Source: CAZHAX01 sp964530325 (GTDB taxonomy: Bacteria > Chloroflexota > Anaerolineae > B4-G1). Taken from it: 64,000 bases of DNA. A program made the position numbers and the translations under genes. The notes under the pieces were generated by a model. That model ran no database searches. It saw only the letters and a program-made list of their open reading frames with translations, and was not told where the DNA came from. Below are positions 35,861-44,852 of this stretch, piece by piece. Numbering within the stretch: position 1 is the stretch's first letter; each line of letters starts with the position of its first letter. The stretch is from contig CAZHAX010000011.1 of NCBI GenBank assembly GCA_964530325.1, forward strand, positions 1 through 64,000, given 5' to 3'.

Positions 35861-36595
35861 ATGGACAGCAACCGCCAGCTGATACTCGTCGTCGACGACG
35901 AGCCGCGAATGACCCGGTTCATACGTATGAACCTGGAGCTTGATGGCTACAGGGTCATCGAGGCTCACAGTGGGCCCGAGGCCCTGGAGAAGGTCCGGAC
36001 CAGTATCCCCAGCCTGGTCATTCTTGACGTCATGATGCCTGATCTGGACGGCTTTGAGACGCTGGAGATGCTCCGTGAGGTCTCGGATGTCCCCGTCATC
36101 ATGCTAACCGTGCGGGCCGACGAGGAGGACAAGGTGAAAGGGCTGAGGCTGGGGGCGGACGACTATGTGACTAAGCCCTTCAGCGCGCGCGAGCTCTCCA
36201 GCCGTGTCGTCGCAGTCTTGCGCCGTTCCAGCAGGCCGGACGGACCCGAGACGGCTGTGCTCCGGATCGACGACCGCCTAAGCGTCGATTTCAACAATCG
36301 TGAGGTGATAGTCGAAGGCGAGCGTGTGAAACTGCGGCCCACAGAGTTCCGCCTGCTCTACCATCTGATTGAGAACGCGGGCTGGGTGGTGCCACACGAG
36401 ACCCTGCTGGCCAAGGTGTGGGGCTACGAGTACCGAGAGGAAGTTCACTACCTACGTCTGTACGTGACTTACCTGCGGCAGAAGATCGAGCCCGATCCTT
36501 CACACCCGCGCTACATCCTCACCGAGCGGGGCGTGGGCTATCGATTCGTGCAGTTCGACAAAGACGCTGGAAGCGAGGCTGGAGAGGCGAACTAG
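35861..36595 (+). CDS. OmpR/PhoB-family response regulator
   Basis: A 244-residue two-domain regulator. Receiver: LVVDDEPRM acidic pair, phospho-acceptor Asp in LVILDVMMPDLDGF, Thr in IMLTVRA, Lys in DYVTKPF. The C-terminal winged helix (VKLRPTEFRLLYHLIENAGW, VHYLRLYVTYLRQKIEPDP, GVGYRFV) binds DNA. ATG 35861 fits the family start; the 105-bp gap before it could hold a secondary promoter. No partner histidine kinase is adjacent. The stop TAG is directly followed by the ATG of the GTPase gene. Confidence 0.94.
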   Translation: MDSNRQLILVVDDEPRMTRFIRMNLELDGYRVIEAHSGPEALEKVRTSIPSLVILDVMMPDLDGFETLEMLREVSDVPVIMLTVRADEEDKVKGLRLGADDYVTKPFSARELSSRVVAVLRRSSRPDGPETAVLRIDDRLSVDFNNREVIVEGERVKLRPTEFRLLYHLIENAGWVVPHETLLAKVWGYEYREEVHYLRLYVTYLRQKIEPDPSHPRYILTERGVGYRFVQFDKDAGSEAGEAN

Positions 36596-37111
36596 ATGGG
36601 AGCGGTGTACAAGATCCTAGTCGTTGGTCCGTTCAGCGCCGGCAAGACGGAGTTCGTGCGAGCGGCCTCGGACATACCGATAGTCACTACTGAGGAGCCA
36701 ATCAGCAATCATCTCAGGTCGGTGAAGGACGAGACGACGGTGGCGATGGACTACGGGCAAGCCCGCGTGGGGAAAACGCTCCTTCACCTTTACGGCACTC
36801 CCGGTCAGCCTCGATTCGATTTCATGCTTGATATCCTGGGCCAGGGGGTAGACGCCGCGATAATGCTTGTCGACAGCGCTGATCGGAGGAGCTTCAGTGA
36901 GGCGAGGCGGCTGCTTCGATTCCTCCAGCGCAAAGGGCGCTTGCCACTGCTGGTCGTGGCCAGCAAGCAAGACCAGCCGGGCTCGATATCCGCCGGGGCG
37001 ACAGGCGAGGCTCTCCGGCTGCCTGACGATATCCCGGTAGCCAGTTGTGCCATCACCGACAAGAGCTCGATCCAGGGTGCCTTGCGCCAACTGACGGCGC
37101 TGTTGGACTAG
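36596..37111 (+). CDS. Small Ras-like GTPase (CvnD/MglA-related)
   Basis: A 171-residue G-domain protein. P-loop GPFSAGKTEFV, G2 Thr in DETTVAMDYG, G3 region LYGTPGQPRF with Thr in place of the usual Asp, and G4 SKQD. This pattern matches actinobacterial conservon CvnD-type and MglA-like GTPases, which act as switches in multi-component signalling. Zero bases separate it from the response regulator, so it is the last gene of the signalling operon, which ends at the hairpin at 37163. A Roadblock/MglB-type regulator is not visible nearby. Confidence 0.88.
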   Translation: MGAVYKILVVGPFSAGKTEFVRAASDIPIVTTEEPISNHLRSVKDETTVAMDYGQARVGKTLLHLYGTPGQPRFDFMLDILGQGVDAAIMLVDSADRRSFSEARRLLRFLQRKGRLPLLVVASKQDQPGSISAGATGEALRLPDDIPVASCAITDKSSIQGALRQLTALLD

Positions 37112-37162
37112 CCCGCCAGAGTGCGCTGTGCCATCGGCTTGCTCACGAACGCCTGAATCAGG

Positions 37163-37192
37163 AAGAGGCCGGGCCTGAAGGCCCGGCCTCTT
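37163..37192. terminator. Strong hairpin between convergent genes
   Basis: A 13-bp perfect stem (AAGAGGCCGGGCC and its complement) with a TGAA loop. It lies between the convergent GTPase and MFS genes and could stop transcription from both sides, although the T-tracts are short. Confidence 0.7.
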
Positions 37193-37219
37193 GCATGGAC
37201 TGTTGCCGCCTCGGCTGCT

Positions 37220-38587
37220 TCAGCGGGGCCCGGCCTCGGCCACCATCCGGCCGGTTCCGCGGAGGACGAAGCCGGCGACTACCCCTGTGAGGCCTGTGAT
37301 CAGCCCCGCAGCTACGAAGACCACCTGAACTCCCAGCAGGTCACCTAGTACGCCCGAGATACCCTCTGCCAAAGCCATTCCGCCGACGACCAGCATGTTG
37401 ACTGCCGACTGAACGCGGCCGCACATCTCGTCCGGGGAGAGAGCCTGCGAGATCGTGTCCAGCGAGCCGCGCGCCAGGACGATACAGGCGCCTACCACGG
37501 CGACGCTAATGAGAACGACCACGTAGCTGGATGCGTAAGCGAAGGCTATGATGGCCACGCCCGCCAGAATGAGCATGCCAGAAACGATGCTCGTCGTCGA
37601 GAGCCATTGCGAGAGACGGCTCGCCAGCAAGCCGCCCATTACGGAACCCACTCCCAGCATGCCCATCGCCACGCCAAAGACCAGCCCGCCCGCCCCCAGC
37701 TGCTCCTTGAGGTGCGGGACGGCCAGGATGACGATCGCTCCGATGCCCAGTGTGGCTGCGGCGGTCACCATCAGTACCCGGACCAGGACGGGGTGGCCGC
37801 GGATGAAGCGCAGGCCAGCCTTCATATCCTCCCAGACCCCGCTATCGCGCACCACGCGGGCCTGCTGTGACGCCATGGGCGCACGCATCATGCCTATGAA
37901 GATCGCGGAGATGAAGAAGGTCGCGCTGTCCAGTATGATTGCAGCCGGCATCCATAGCTCGACGGCGATGCCGGCTATCAAGGAACCGGCGATGAGGGCG
38001 AATACGTAGCTGCCCTGAATAAGCCCGTTCGCAGCGAGCAGCTGCTCGGGCGGCACCAGGTTAGGGATTGCCGCGTTGCGGGCGGGATAGAAGAAGGCGG
38101 CCACCAGGGCAAGTGCTGCCGCCGCCAGGTAAAGGATCCACAAGTGCGCGGCCGAGCCAACAAGCAGGACCGCCAGCACTATCAGCCCCCGGAGCAGATC
38201 GGACCTGACCATCGTCCGCCTCCGGTTCCACCGATCGGCCATCACTCCGCCGACCAATCCGAAGACAAGCTGGGGCAAGGCAATGAGCACGGCGGGGATC
38301 GACAGCGCCAGCGCGGAGGTGGAAAAGCCGGAGATCAAGGTGACCGAGGCAATGAGCAGACACTGGTCACCCACCTGTGAGAGGAGCTGCCCCAGCCACA
38401 ACAGGCGGAAGTCGCGATTGCCGAGCACGTCACGCACCGCCTGGCGCCGGTCCCGTTCGCTGTCGCCCGCCTGCAGCGGCGCCCCGTTCGGTGGACACCG
38501 ATCGGCGTTGCGGCCGAACCTGAGCTCCCAGGCCGTGGAGAGCCTCAGCCGCAGCGAGTCTGACTTGCCCGGCGTTTGGCGGGACAT
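37220..38587 (-). CDS. Major facilitator superfamily transporter
   Basis: A 455-residue protein with 12 likely membrane helices after a ~55-residue polar N-terminus. It opens with NRDFRLLWLGQLLSQVGDQC and carries the family loop GGVMADRWNRRRTMVRSDLL between helices 2 and 3. It resembles enterobactin-exporter (EntS)/macrolide-type MFS efflux proteins. The substrate cannot be read. The ATG at 38587 lies 3 bp after the GNAT stop, so the two genes are co-expressed. Confidence 0.88.
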   Translation of the reverse strand: MSRQTPGKSDSLRLRLSTAWELRFGRNADRCPPNGAPLQAGDSERDRRQAVRDVLGNRDFRLLWLGQLLSQVGDQCLLIASVTLISGFSTSALALSIPAVLIALPQLVFGLVGGVMADRWNRRRTMVRSDLLRGLIVLAVLLVGSAAHLWILYLAAAALALVAAFFYPARNAAIPNLVPPEQLLAANGLIQGSYVFALIAGSLIAGIAVELWMPAAIILDSATFFISAIFIGMMRAPMASQQARVVRDSGVWEDMKAGLRFIRGHPVLVRVLMVTAAATLGIGAIVILAVPHLKEQLGAGGLVFGVAMGMLGVGSVMGGLLASRLSQWLSTTSIVSGMLILAGVAIIAFAYASSYVVVLISVAVVGACIVLARGSLDTISQALSPDEMCGRVQSAVNMLVVGGMALAEGISGVLGDLLGVQVVFVAAGLITGLTGVVAGFVLRGTGRMVAEAGPR

Positions 38588-38590
38588 CAA

Positions 38591-39748
38591 CTAGAGGCTC
38601 TTTTCGTACATCCTATACGTCCGGTAGACCTTAGCGCCGAACATGTCACACACCTGGCGCATCTTGAGGTTGCTTTCGAGCACCCAAGATATCTCGCAGC
38701 GATCATACCGCCGCACTGCTGCTTCGGCCAGCCTCAACATCAGGACCGCGTCAACGCCGCGTGCCCGGTACTCCGGTATGACGCCGCCGGCGAAGCCCCG
38801 CATCGTCGTTACTCGCCGCCGGACCTTCCAGTGCCAGAGGAACTTGAGGAGCGTCCACCACTCCGGCACGCCCGGCCGGGGGTAGGCTCGGACCAGCGCC
38901 TGATTGACGTCCGGCAGCGGCACCATCGCCCCAATTGGCTTGCCGTCCTTCTCCGCCACCCACAGTAGGCTGGGGTCGAGGATCTGCTTCATGCCCTTGG
39001 CCAAGTGATCGATCTCATCCTCAGTAAGCGGAACGAAGCCCCAGTTCCTTGCCCAGGCAGAGTTGTAGATCGACTTGAAGCGGGCGACTTCCTCATCGAA
39101 GTGCCTCATTTCCATTTGACGGACGGTGAAGCCGCCGCGCTCCTGGATCTTGTTTGCCACCCTGCGCAGCTTAGGCGGTACGTTCTCGGCCCGCCTGCCC
39201 AGTGCCCGCAGGTCGAGATCATAGGCCAGCAGGTCCATGGCTTTCTCGAAGCCGGCACCCTCGATGAGGTCGACGTAGTACCGGGGGTTGTAGGTCATCA
39301 TCACCACCGGCGTGCCGTCCCAGCCGTCGACCAGGAGCCCGGCCTCTTCGTTCTGAGAGTAGCTGGCCGGGCCGCGCAGGGACGTCATACCCCGCTCTGC
39401 CACCCATTCCCCCGCTGTCTCCAGAAGCGCCCGGGCCGCCTCTCGGTCCTGCAGCACTTCGAACAGGCCGAAGAAGCCCACCTTTTCGCCCTGGAACTCG
39501 ACGTGCCGCTTGTTGTGGATGGCGGCAATGGTCCCCACTACCTGCCCGCCTCGACGGGCCACGAAGTACTCTACGTCTGAGTGCCAATGGAAGGGATGGC
39601 GCTCCCTGTCCAGGAACTCCACGCGCTCGGAGATGAGAGGGGGCACCCAGTTCGGATCGTGCCGGTAGACCTGCCAAGGGAAACGGATGAACTCCATCTT
39701 CTCGTCGGGCGTCTGCACCTGTTCGACTCTGAGCTGTTTGTTTGGCAT
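38591..39748 (-). CDS. GNAT-family acetyltransferase-like protein
   Basis: A 385-residue protein starting at ATG 39748 after GGAGAA. An N-terminal GNAT-like part (FPWQVYRHDPNWVPPLISER, VGTIAAIHNKRHVEF, GFFGLFEVLQDREAARALLE) is followed by a second GNAT-type half (LLWVAEKDGKPIGAMVPLPD, YRARGVDAVLMLRLAEAAVR, SWVLESNLKMRQVCDMFGAK). It resembles large uncharacterised YghO-type proteins. The acyl acceptor is unknown. It forms a two-gene unit with the MFS transporter. Confidence 0.8.
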   Translation of the reverse strand: MPNKQLRVEQVQTPDEKMEFIRFPWQVYRHDPNWVPPLISERVEFLDRERHPFHWHSDVEYFVARRGGQVVGTIAAIHNKRHVEFQGEKVGFFGLFEVLQDREAARALLETAGEWVAERGMTSLRGPASYSQNEEAGLLVDGWDGTPVVMMTYNPRYYVDLIEGAGFEKAMDLLAYDLDLRALGRRAENVPPKLRRVANKIQERGGFTVRQMEMRHFDEEVARFKSIYNSAWARNWGFVPLTEDEIDHLAKGMKQILDPSLLWVAEKDGKPIGAMVPLPDVNQALVRAYPRPGVPEWWTLLKFLWHWKVRRRVTTMRGFAGGVIPEYRARGVDAVLMLRLAEAAVRRYDRCEISWVLESNLKMRQVCDMFGAKVYRTYRMYEKSL

Positions 39749-39860
39749 TTCTCCTGCCCCAACGGCGCCTGGGACTAGCAGGCGCCCCTTACCCGCCCTC
39801 CGCTGCCAACTCCGCCTCGACTATCGTGGTAGTTTCCGGAGGTGCCGCGCCTTCTGTGCT

Positions 39861-40307
39861 TCAAGAGCTGCCGCGGTGAGCTACGTCCTCCTGGTCCCTG
39901 TTGAGCGTGATCTCTGCCCCGTCTACCTCCATAACGTCGCCCGTGCGCAGTTGAGCGATGTCCACCTGATCGACCATCGGTATGTCTGCTATGATCGCGC
40001 CCACGGCGACGACCGGGTCCGCTTCACGGTTCACAATCGCGGCCGGCGCTGCTCCGTTTCGCGCCAGCCGGTAGAGGGTATACGATCCGACAGTGCTGCC
40101 CTTGCCGGTCGGGAAGACGAGTATGCGGCCGGCGACAGACTCTCCTTCGAGTGGATGGCCTGGTTCGACAACGATGCCTGTGTCTCCGTCTACTCCGCCC
40201 AGGAAGCCGATCGGCTCGGTCGAAACTAGAGCGACACCCACCGCATGCCCTGGCCGTACAGCGCGTCCCGCGATACGAACAACCGAGGCCCCGGGGCGTT
40301 TGCTCAA
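39861..40307 (-). CDS. AcnX small subunit (DUF126 swivelling domain)
   Basis: A 148-residue protein of the aconitase-X small-subunit family: GRAVRPGHAVGVALVSTEPI near the start, GGVDGDTGIVVEPGHPLEGE and FPTGKGSTVGSYTLYRL, with the conserved Ser cluster. In archaea this subunit plus a DUF521 large subunit forms phosphomevalonate dehydratase; in bacteria AcnX complexes include cis-3-hydroxy-L-proline dehydratase. The large subunit is not next to it nor anywhere in the window. The start is TTG 40307 with GGAG upstream. It lies 14 bp after the ABC binding-protein gene. Confidence 0.85.
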   Translation of the reverse strand: MSKRPGASVVRIAGRAVRPGHAVGVALVSTEPIGFLGGVDGDTGIVVEPGHPLEGESVAGRILVFPTGKGSTVGSYTLYRLARNGAAPAAIVNREADPVVAVGAIIADIPMVDQVDIAQLRTGDVMEVDGAEITLNRDQEDVAHRGSS

Positions 40308-40321
40308 TTCGCGTCTCCGCG

Positions 40322-42313
40322 CTATCCCTGATCACTAGGGATAGGAGTGAAATCGAACGACTCGATGTTCCACAGCTCGAGGTATTGACTGGGGTCGAGG
40401 ATGACGCCGGCCACTCCAGGCCGGGCTGCAACGTATTTGGGGACGTAGTAGAGTGGCAAAACGGGCAGCTCCTGCGAGAAGATCTCCTGAGCGGCACGAT
40501 GATACGCTTCATACTCCTCTGATCCCGGGAGTGCCTCGAGCGCGGCCAAGCAGGCGTCGTCGTACCCGTCGCTCGCATACCCCGGAGTGTTGCTCCCGTC
40601 CCAGTAGTTGGCCGATCGCGGTATCTCATCGGAGAGATAGAGCCAGCAGAGGGCTCCCAGATCGTTCAGCCACGAGAAGAGGGCCAGGTCGAACTTGCGA
40701 CCTAGAATCGGACCTTCGGGCCCGTCCTCGTAGAAATCCTCGTCCGTGAGGTACTCGACTGTCAGCCCGATGCCGCAATCAGCGAGATTCTCAGTCAGAA
40801 TGGCAGCAGTGCGCTCGCGCGCAGGGTCGCTGTGAGTTGTCAAGAGCGTCGCCTCGAACTTGGTGCCGTCCGGCACGCCGGGCACGCCCTGTGCCTGGCG
40901 GATGACGTCTCCGCTGCTGTCGTGCCAGCCGACCTCTTCGAGCAGGGATCGGCCGTCGGCGGGATTGAATGACCAGCGGGTAAGGTCGCCCCCGGCATAC
41001 AGAGGGTGTTCGGCGGCCACGTAGCTGTGGGCGACGGACGTTGCCGCCTGCGGGAATGCCTCCGCGGCGATACGCTCGCGGTCGGTGCACAGCGCGACCG
41101 CCTGGCGCACACGCACATCCGCGAATAGAGCGGCGGGGCGATCCGTGCTCCGCGTCTGGATACCGAAGTCAAGATGCTCCCACTCGCTGCTCCGCGAGTG
41201 TATGAGGTGGATGGAGCCGCTTTGCGCCAGCTCCAGCAACGGCGTCATGTCCTCGCCTTCGATAACGTCCTGTGCAATCACATCGCACTCGCCGGACCGG
41301 TATAGCTGCAGCGCGAGCTCCAGGTCACCGACGAAGCGGAATGTCACCCGGTCCAGGTAGGGCAACCCTTCATCGGCGCGGAAGTAGTGCGGATTCCGGA
41401 CCAGCGTTATGTGGTCTCCCTCTTCCCACTCCTCCACCGCAAACGGGCCCCATCCCAGCGGCCTGCGGCGGGCCACCTCCGCGCTGGTGAGCGTTTCCGC
41501 GTCGGCGAGTCCCCAGACGTGGCGCGGCAGGGGCTGGTAGAAGTTGAGGTAGAAGAAGGCATCCAGGTATCCGGGCGCGCCTGTCCAGACCACTGTCAGT
41601 TCGTCTGCGGCCTCATAGCTGGACGTCCGATCCCAGAGAAGCCGCACGGACGGGCTTTCGAATTCGCCCGCTAGCTCGAAGGAGAATACGGAGTCGTCAG
41701 AAGTGAGGGGCTGGCCGTCGGCCCAGACGATGCCGGCCTGCAGCGTGTAGGTCACCACCATCTGGGCCATGGTGACATCTCCACCGCTGTAGACCACGTC
41801 TTCCCCCTCCGCGTCTACGACCCACGTGCCGCGCAGTAGCTGAACGACCTCACCCCGGGCGTCGACGACCTTGTCGCCCTCCCGCACCGCTACGTTCTGC
41901 ACGACCGCGTCGCCGTCGTCCAGGCTGGGGAGCTTCTCCAGAATGCCTGGCTGGAACTCGTAGGAGAGCGTGTCGATCGGCCCGTCGTAGATGGCCTCGA
42001 GAACGTTGCGGGCACCCCGCGACGGGCCGCCGTAAATGAACAGCGTGTTCGGCTCCTGTGCCTGGCAGACCGCCAGCTCCTTGGGCTCGCCCAGAGTCGG
42101 CGTCGCCGCCGGCGTTGTCCCGTCGGCGGGCGTGGCATGAGGCGGAGTAGAGCCGTTGGCAACCACGCCGTCACCCGGCCGTGCGGCCAGCAGGGCGTAG
42201 AGCATTACGCAGAAGGCCATGAAGACAACCGCCACCGCCGCCCAGCGGGTGAGCGCAGGCCTCTCGCCTGGTCGTCGCCGGATACGTTTACCCCCACTCA
42301 TACTGTGAGCCAT
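40322..42313 (-). CDS. ABC transporter substrate-binding protein, family 5 (peptide/nickel type)
   Basis: A 663-residue SBP_bac_5 protein. An N-terminal basic stretch and helix (WAAVAVVFMAFCVMLYALLA) form a signal anchor; no lipobox Cys follows. Family features include VVTYTLQAGIVWADGQPLTSDDSVFSFELA, split here as QAGIVWADGQPLTSDDS and VFSFELAGEF, then RRPLGWGPFAVEEWEEGDH, NPHYFRADEGLPYLDRVTF and VRQAVALCTDRERIA. Such proteins bind peptides, sugars or metals for an importer, but no permease or ATPase gene is near. The start is ATG 42313, or 42301 four codons on. It is followed by the AcnX small subunit. Confidence 0.85.
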   Translation of the reverse strand: MAHSMSGGKRIRRRPGERPALTRWAAVAVVFMAFCVMLYALLAARPGDGVVANGSTPPHATPADGTTPAATPTLGEPKELAVCQAQEPNTLFIYGGPSRGARNVLEAIYDGPIDTLSYEFQPGILEKLPSLDDGDAVVQNVAVREGDKVVDARGEVVQLLRGTWVVDAEGEDVVYSGGDVTMAQMVVTYTLQAGIVWADGQPLTSDDSVFSFELAGEFESPSVRLLWDRTSSYEAADELTVVWTGAPGYLDAFFYLNFYQPLPRHVWGLADAETLTSAEVARRRPLGWGPFAVEEWEEGDHITLVRNPHYFRADEGLPYLDRVTFRFVGDLELALQLYRSGECDVIAQDVIEGEDMTPLLELAQSGSIHLIHSRSSEWEHLDFGIQTRSTDRPAALFADVRVRQAVALCTDRERIAAEAFPQAATSVAHSYVAAEHPLYAGGDLTRWSFNPADGRSLLEEVGWHDSSGDVIRQAQGVPGVPDGTKFEATLLTTHSDPARERTAAILTENLADCGIGLTVEYLTDEDFYEDGPEGPILGRKFDLALFSWLNDLGALCWLYLSDEIPRSANYWDGSNTPGYASDGYDDACLAALEALPGSEEYEAYHRAAQEIFSQELPVLPLYYVPKYVAARPGVAGVILDPSQYLELWNIESFDFTPIPSDQG

Positions 42314-42453
42314 ACGCTTCAGTCCGTGCAGTCCCTCAAGGCCAACTGCCAAGGCCAACGCGCGCGGAGAACAGCATGATCGGAAGACGATCCTTTCCGA
42401 GTTTGGGAGAGCGGATGCCGTGGGAACCTGGAGTGTCCATCGCCAAGTTGGGA

Positions 42454-43887
42454 TCAGTATGCGCGGGCAAAGATGGCTCGCTCCGCCGCCTCGTCGCCGC
42501 AGCGGATGCACTTACCCCTGCCGCGCTCTTGGTCTAGAGGGATGCAGCGGATCGTCGCCGACGTATCCTCCTTGATCTGCGCTTCGCAATCGGCATCGCC
42601 GCACCACCACGATTCGGCGAATCCCTCAGACACAGCCTCCTTGAACTCGGAGTAGTCCTTCGGGCAATAGGTGTGATCCTCGCGGAACTCGAGCGCCCGC
42701 TGGTAGAGTGAAGACTGGATCTCGTCCAGCTTGCCCACCACGGAGTCCTCGATGGCGTCGAGGGGCACGCTCGTCTTGCCCTGTTTGCCGGGCGCGTCGC
42801 GCCTGGCGAGAACGGCGTGTTTCTGCTCCACGTCGCGGGGACCTATTTCGATACGGAGAGGTACGCCGCGCATCTCCCAGTCGTTGAACTTCCAGCCGGG
42901 CGCATACTCGTCCCGGGCATCGACACACACTCGGACCTGGCTGGCAAGGCGCGTCTTCAGCGCCTCAGCCACCCGGCATACAGCCGTTCGCTCTTCGTCG
43001 CTCTTCCATATGGGGACGACCACGGCCTGGATAGGAGCGAGACGGGGCGGCAGAACCAGGCCTGTGTCGTCGCCATGTACCATCACAATAGCGCCCACCA
43101 TGCGGGTGCTCAGGCCCCAGCTGGTGGTCCACACATGCTGAAGCTCGTTCGCCTCGTCCAGGAAGCGTATATCGAAGGCCTTGGCGAAGTTCTGCCCAAA
43201 GTAGTGGCTGGTGGCGGACTGCAGAGCCCTGCGGTCGCCCATCATCGCCTCTATCGTGTAGCTGGCTATCGCTCCGGCGAACTTCTCGCTTTCGCTCTTA
43301 CGTCCGCGGATGACGGGAATGGCGGCGTCTTCCGACGCGGCGGCTGCATAGACGTCGAGCATCCGCATCGTTTCCTCCTCCGCCTCCTTCTGGTTCGCGT
43401 GCGCCGTGTGCCCTTCCTGCCACAGGAACTCCGTCGTGCGCAAGAATAGCCGGGTGCGCATCTCCCAGCGGACGACGTTGGCCCACTGGTTGATCAGCAG
43501 GGGGAGGTCGCGATATGACTGAATCCACTTGGCGTACATGTGGCCGATGATCGTCTCAGAGGTGGGCCGGATGACGAGAGGCTCTTCGAGCTTCTTGCCC
43601 CCGCCGATCGTGACCACCGCCAGTTCCGGCGAGAAGCCCTCGACGTGCTCTGCCTCCTTCTCGATGTAGCTCATTGGTATGAGCAAGGGGAAGTAGGCGT
43701 TGACGTGTCCGGTCTCCTTGAAGCGGCGATCGAGCCCCGCCTTGAGGTTCTCCCACAGCGAATAGCCGTAGGGGCGAATCACCATGCATCCCTTGACAGG
43801 GGCATAGTCGGCCAGCTCTGCCTTCTGGACCACGTCGGTGTACCAGCGCGAGTAGTCTTCGCTGCGTGGGGTAACCTTGTCGGCCAT
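42454..43887 (-). CDS. proS: Prolyl-tRNA synthetase, archaeal/eukaryotic-type
   Basis: A 477-residue class II synthetase lacking the bacterial INS editing insert. Motif 2 region VVRWEMRTRLFLRTTEFLW, then QEGHTAHANQKEAEEE, TTSWGLSTRMVGAIVMVHGD (motif 3 Arg), the anticodon domain QAVVVPIWKSDEER and a C-terminal zinc-binding part with CGDADCEAQ and KCIRCG. It charges tRNA-Pro. Start ATG 43887 after AGGCAGG. This short form is common in Chloroflexota and Deinococcus-Thermus. Confidence 0.96.
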   Translation of the reverse strand: MADKVTPRSEDYSRWYTDVVQKAELADYAPVKGCMVIRPYGYSLWENLKAGLDRRFKETGHVNAYFPLLIPMSYIEKEAEHVEGFSPELAVVTIGGGKKLEEPLVIRPTSETIIGHMYAKWIQSYRDLPLLINQWANVVRWEMRTRLFLRTTEFLWQEGHTAHANQKEAEEETMRMLDVYAAAASEDAAIPVIRGRKSESEKFAGAIASYTIEAMMGDRRALQSATSHYFGQNFAKAFDIRFLDEANELQHVWTTSWGLSTRMVGAIVMVHGDDTGLVLPPRLAPIQAVVVPIWKSDEERTAVCRVAEALKTRLASQVRVCVDARDEYAPGWKFNDWEMRGVPLRIEIGPRDVEQKHAVLARRDAPGKQGKTSVPLDAIEDSVVGKLDEIQSSLYQRALEFREDHTYCPKDYSEFKEAVSEGFAESWWCGDADCEAQIKEDTSATIRCIPLDQERGRGKCIRCGDEAAERAIFARAY

Positions 43888-43969
43888 CCTGCCTCGATCC
43901 GTATGAAGTAAGACTGTCGCTTCCGGCCGAACCTCCCGCCTGGCGACAGCCTAGCGTGCAACGAGGGCA

Positions 43970-43998
43970 ATTCTATCACAACAGCGGGGACCTGGCAA
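43970..43998 (-). promoter_or_regulatory. proS promoter
   Basis: Minus strand TTGCCA (43998-43993), 17 bp, TAGAAT (43975-43970), leaving about 75 nt before the proS ATG. The leader is too short for a standard T-box element. Confidence 0.6.
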
Positions 43999-44018
43999 TC
44001 ACCGCCCTTCTAGGGCGC

Positions 44019-44852
44019 CTAGGCAGCTCTAACTGGCGTACTCTGCGTGAGCGGCAGCCAGGATGGCTTCCGGTCCTCGTAGACGGCCAGCTTGCCGAAG
44101 CCTGCCGCACGTACCGCCGCCGCGGCCTCATCCAGCGAGGCACCTACGGAGTCCGCTCTGTGGGCGTCGGAGCCCAGCGTCACGATCTGGCCGCCCTCCT
44201 CCCGGTACCAGCGGAGGATCTGCAGTCCAGGGTGCAGGCCTCCCATGCGGCGCCGCAGGCTGGACGTGTTCACCTCCAGACCTCTTCCCCGCCTCACGAG
44301 GTGCGCCAGGACGCGCCTGATAATCTCCTCGAAGGGCCGGTAGTCGATTTCCTCCAGGCCGAAGGCCATGTACGCTGCCCGGCGAACGACGTCGAAGTGG
44401 GCCAGAACGTCGAAATCGGCGCTCTCAGCCAGCAGGGCCAGTTCTGCGAAGTAGGCGCGCAGCCCGTCTTCGAGCGTCCGACTGGCGAAGTAGTCGCCCA
44501 TGAGCGCCAGCTCCCCTTCGACCCAGTGAAGCGAGCCAAGCACGAGATCGAAGCGATGGGCTGAGAGGAAAGCAGCTGTCTCCCTATTGTAGACATGGGG
44601 CTCGCCGATCTCGATACCGGCCCGTATCGTAAGGCTCTCGCCGTAGATGGCCCGGCAACGGGCGATCTCTTCCAGGTAGGCTTGTGGCTTGAGGTACCCG
44701 TAGCAGTCGTCCGAAGGCTCGAAATCGGCGTGGTCAGCGAAGGCGATCTCCGCCAGTCCCGCCACCAGAGCGGCCTCGCAGGCACCCGCCATTTCGCTCT
44801 CGCCATCGCAGGAGAAGCGGGTGTGAACGTGGTAGTCGGGCGGGCTGCTCAA
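44019..44852 (-). CDS. PHP-domain phosphatase, histidinol-phosphatase (HisK)-like
   Basis: A 277-residue PHP protein. Metal-binding motifs: DYHVHTRFSCDG, FADHADFEP, AGIEIGEPH, LGSLHWVEG, DVLAHFDVVRRAA and TLGSDAHRADSVG. The closest named role is histidinol-phosphate phosphatase in histidine synthesis, but the family includes other phosphoesterases and no other his gene is present. Start TTG 44852 overlaps the lpd stop as TTGA. Confidence 0.85.
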   Translation of the reverse strand: MSSPPDYHVHTRFSCDGESEMAGACEAALVAGLAEIAFADHADFEPSDDCYGYLKPQAYLEEIARCRAIYGESLTIRAGIEIGEPHVYNRETAAFLSAHRFDLVLGSLHWVEGELALMGDYFASRTLEDGLRAYFAELALLAESADFDVLAHFDVVRRAAYMAFGLEEIDYRPFEEIIRRVLAHLVRRGRGLEVNTSSLRRRMGGLHPGLQILRWYREEGGQIVTLGSDAHRADSVGASLDEAAAAVRAAGFGKLAVYEDRKPSWLPLTQSTPVRAA

